Origin: an uncultured Aquimarina sp.
Lineage (GTDB): Bacteria; Bacteroidota; Bacteroidia; Flavobacteriales; Flavobacteriaceae
DNA length: 64,000 bases
Direction of reading: 5' to 3'
NCBI RefSeq assembly: GCF_947492405.1
Contig: NZ_CANLMP010000001.1
Coordinates: 248,001-312,000 of the forward strand
Numbering within the stretch: position 1 is the stretch's first letter; the number at the start of each line of letters is the position of its first letter. Below are positions 63,729 to 64,000 of the stretch, in pieces. A program made the translations under genes and the position numbers. Below the pieces are notes generated by a model. The model was not told the origin of the DNA, made no database searches, and saw nothing but the letters and a program-made list of their open reading frames with translations.

Positions 63729-64000
63729 ATGCTAAGAATCATCATCATTTTATTTGTAGTGTCTAGTTCCTTTGGACAAACAAAGTATCGGAAAGATCTT
63801 GATGTTCAGAAAACCAATTTGGATGAAAGAAGGATTTATCAACCTTCTGTAAATACAATTCAAAATGATGATGATTTTATTTTACTTGTAAAAAAGTTAT
63901 TTCATATGAATGGAACAACTAGAGAAGATTTTAGTCCAAAACATTATATCTTAGATACCCAGGATCAATTGCAAAAAGCAATTGCAATTATTAAAGAATC
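63729..64000 (+). CDS. Start of a secreted protein (truncated by window end)
   Basis: The frame from the ATG at 63729 is open to the window edge, about 90 residues. A signal peptide is likely (MLRIIIILFVVSSSFG-QTK). The rest so far (RRIYQPSVNTIQNDDDFILL, LFHMNGTTREDF, LDTQDQLQKAIAIIKES) shows no known domain. The start has its own -7 element and possible operator sites upstream. Confidence 0.7.
   Translation, partial: MLRIIIILFVVSSSFGQTKYRKDLDVQKTNLDERRIYQPSVNTIQNDDDFILLVKKLFHMNGTTREDFSPKHYILDTQDQLQKAIAIIKE

Overview
The window is AT-rich and has the marks of a marine gliding-type Bacteroidetes, most likely Flavobacteriaceae; an Aquimarina-like genome is my guess, not something the sequence proves. 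The supporting signs are promoters of the Bacteroidetes type (TTTG, about 19 nt, TAnnTTTG), a cellulase with a type IX secretion C-terminal sorting domain, a GG-leader peptide, DUF3822 next to rsmD, a fused kdsB-kdnB gene, and very large secreted proteins with plant-type LRR, Ig-like and Rhs modules.

Layout. 1-2247: the end of a glycoside hydrolase 3 / beta-lactamase fusion and an aldo/keto reductase. 2644-14041: a compact, co-directional type II secretion / type IV pilus-like operon. It holds a MORN protein, a beta-helix membrane protein, three pseudopilins, GspF, a prepilin peptidase, GspE, the secretin GspD, PilM/N- and PilO-like assembly proteins, an FN3 lipoprotein and a GspC-like protein, and it ends at a clear terminator. 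14459-17044: an OmpH-like protein, a fibre-like surface protein and a lipoprotein. 17066-44720: a toxin-like gene set on the same strand: a 2080-aa protein with an SpvB-like start, a 3426-aa LRR/Ig protein ending in a YD-like tail, a small LolA-like protein, a 3256-aa Rhs protein with a zinc-metallopeptidase tip, and a small secreted protein that is the likely immunity partner.

The most interesting structure is at 43144-47884. The Rhs core carries an 82-bp sequence (43144-43225) that recurs as a perfect inverted copy at 47803-47884. The copy leads, on the minus strand and in the matching reading frame, into a second, promoterless Rhs tip (46808-47866) followed by its own lipoprotein partner (46245-46805). 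A tyrosine recombinase gene with a textbook promoter lies between the two toxin/partner pairs. Inversion between the 82-bp copies would swap one toxin tip and partner for the other. I read this as a two-state invertible toxin-tip switch carrying its own recombinase. The inversion itself is inferred.

47885-49994 is an intergenic-rich stretch with hairpins, a second copy of a conserved RNA-like hairpin also present ahead of the secretion operon (compensatory base changes in the stem), a short membrane protein and a GG-leader peptide. 50143-64000 is mostly ordinary chromosome: rsmD, DUF3822, a RecD-like helicase, DUF4126, the kdsB-kdnB fusion, an acyltransferase, a YebC-type regulator, a pterin dehydratase, the GH9 cellulase, a lipoprotein, Maf, a UbiA-family prenyltransferase with a degenerate first Asp-rich motif, and the start of one more secreted protein. 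I saw no rRNA or tRNA genes and no CRISPR array.
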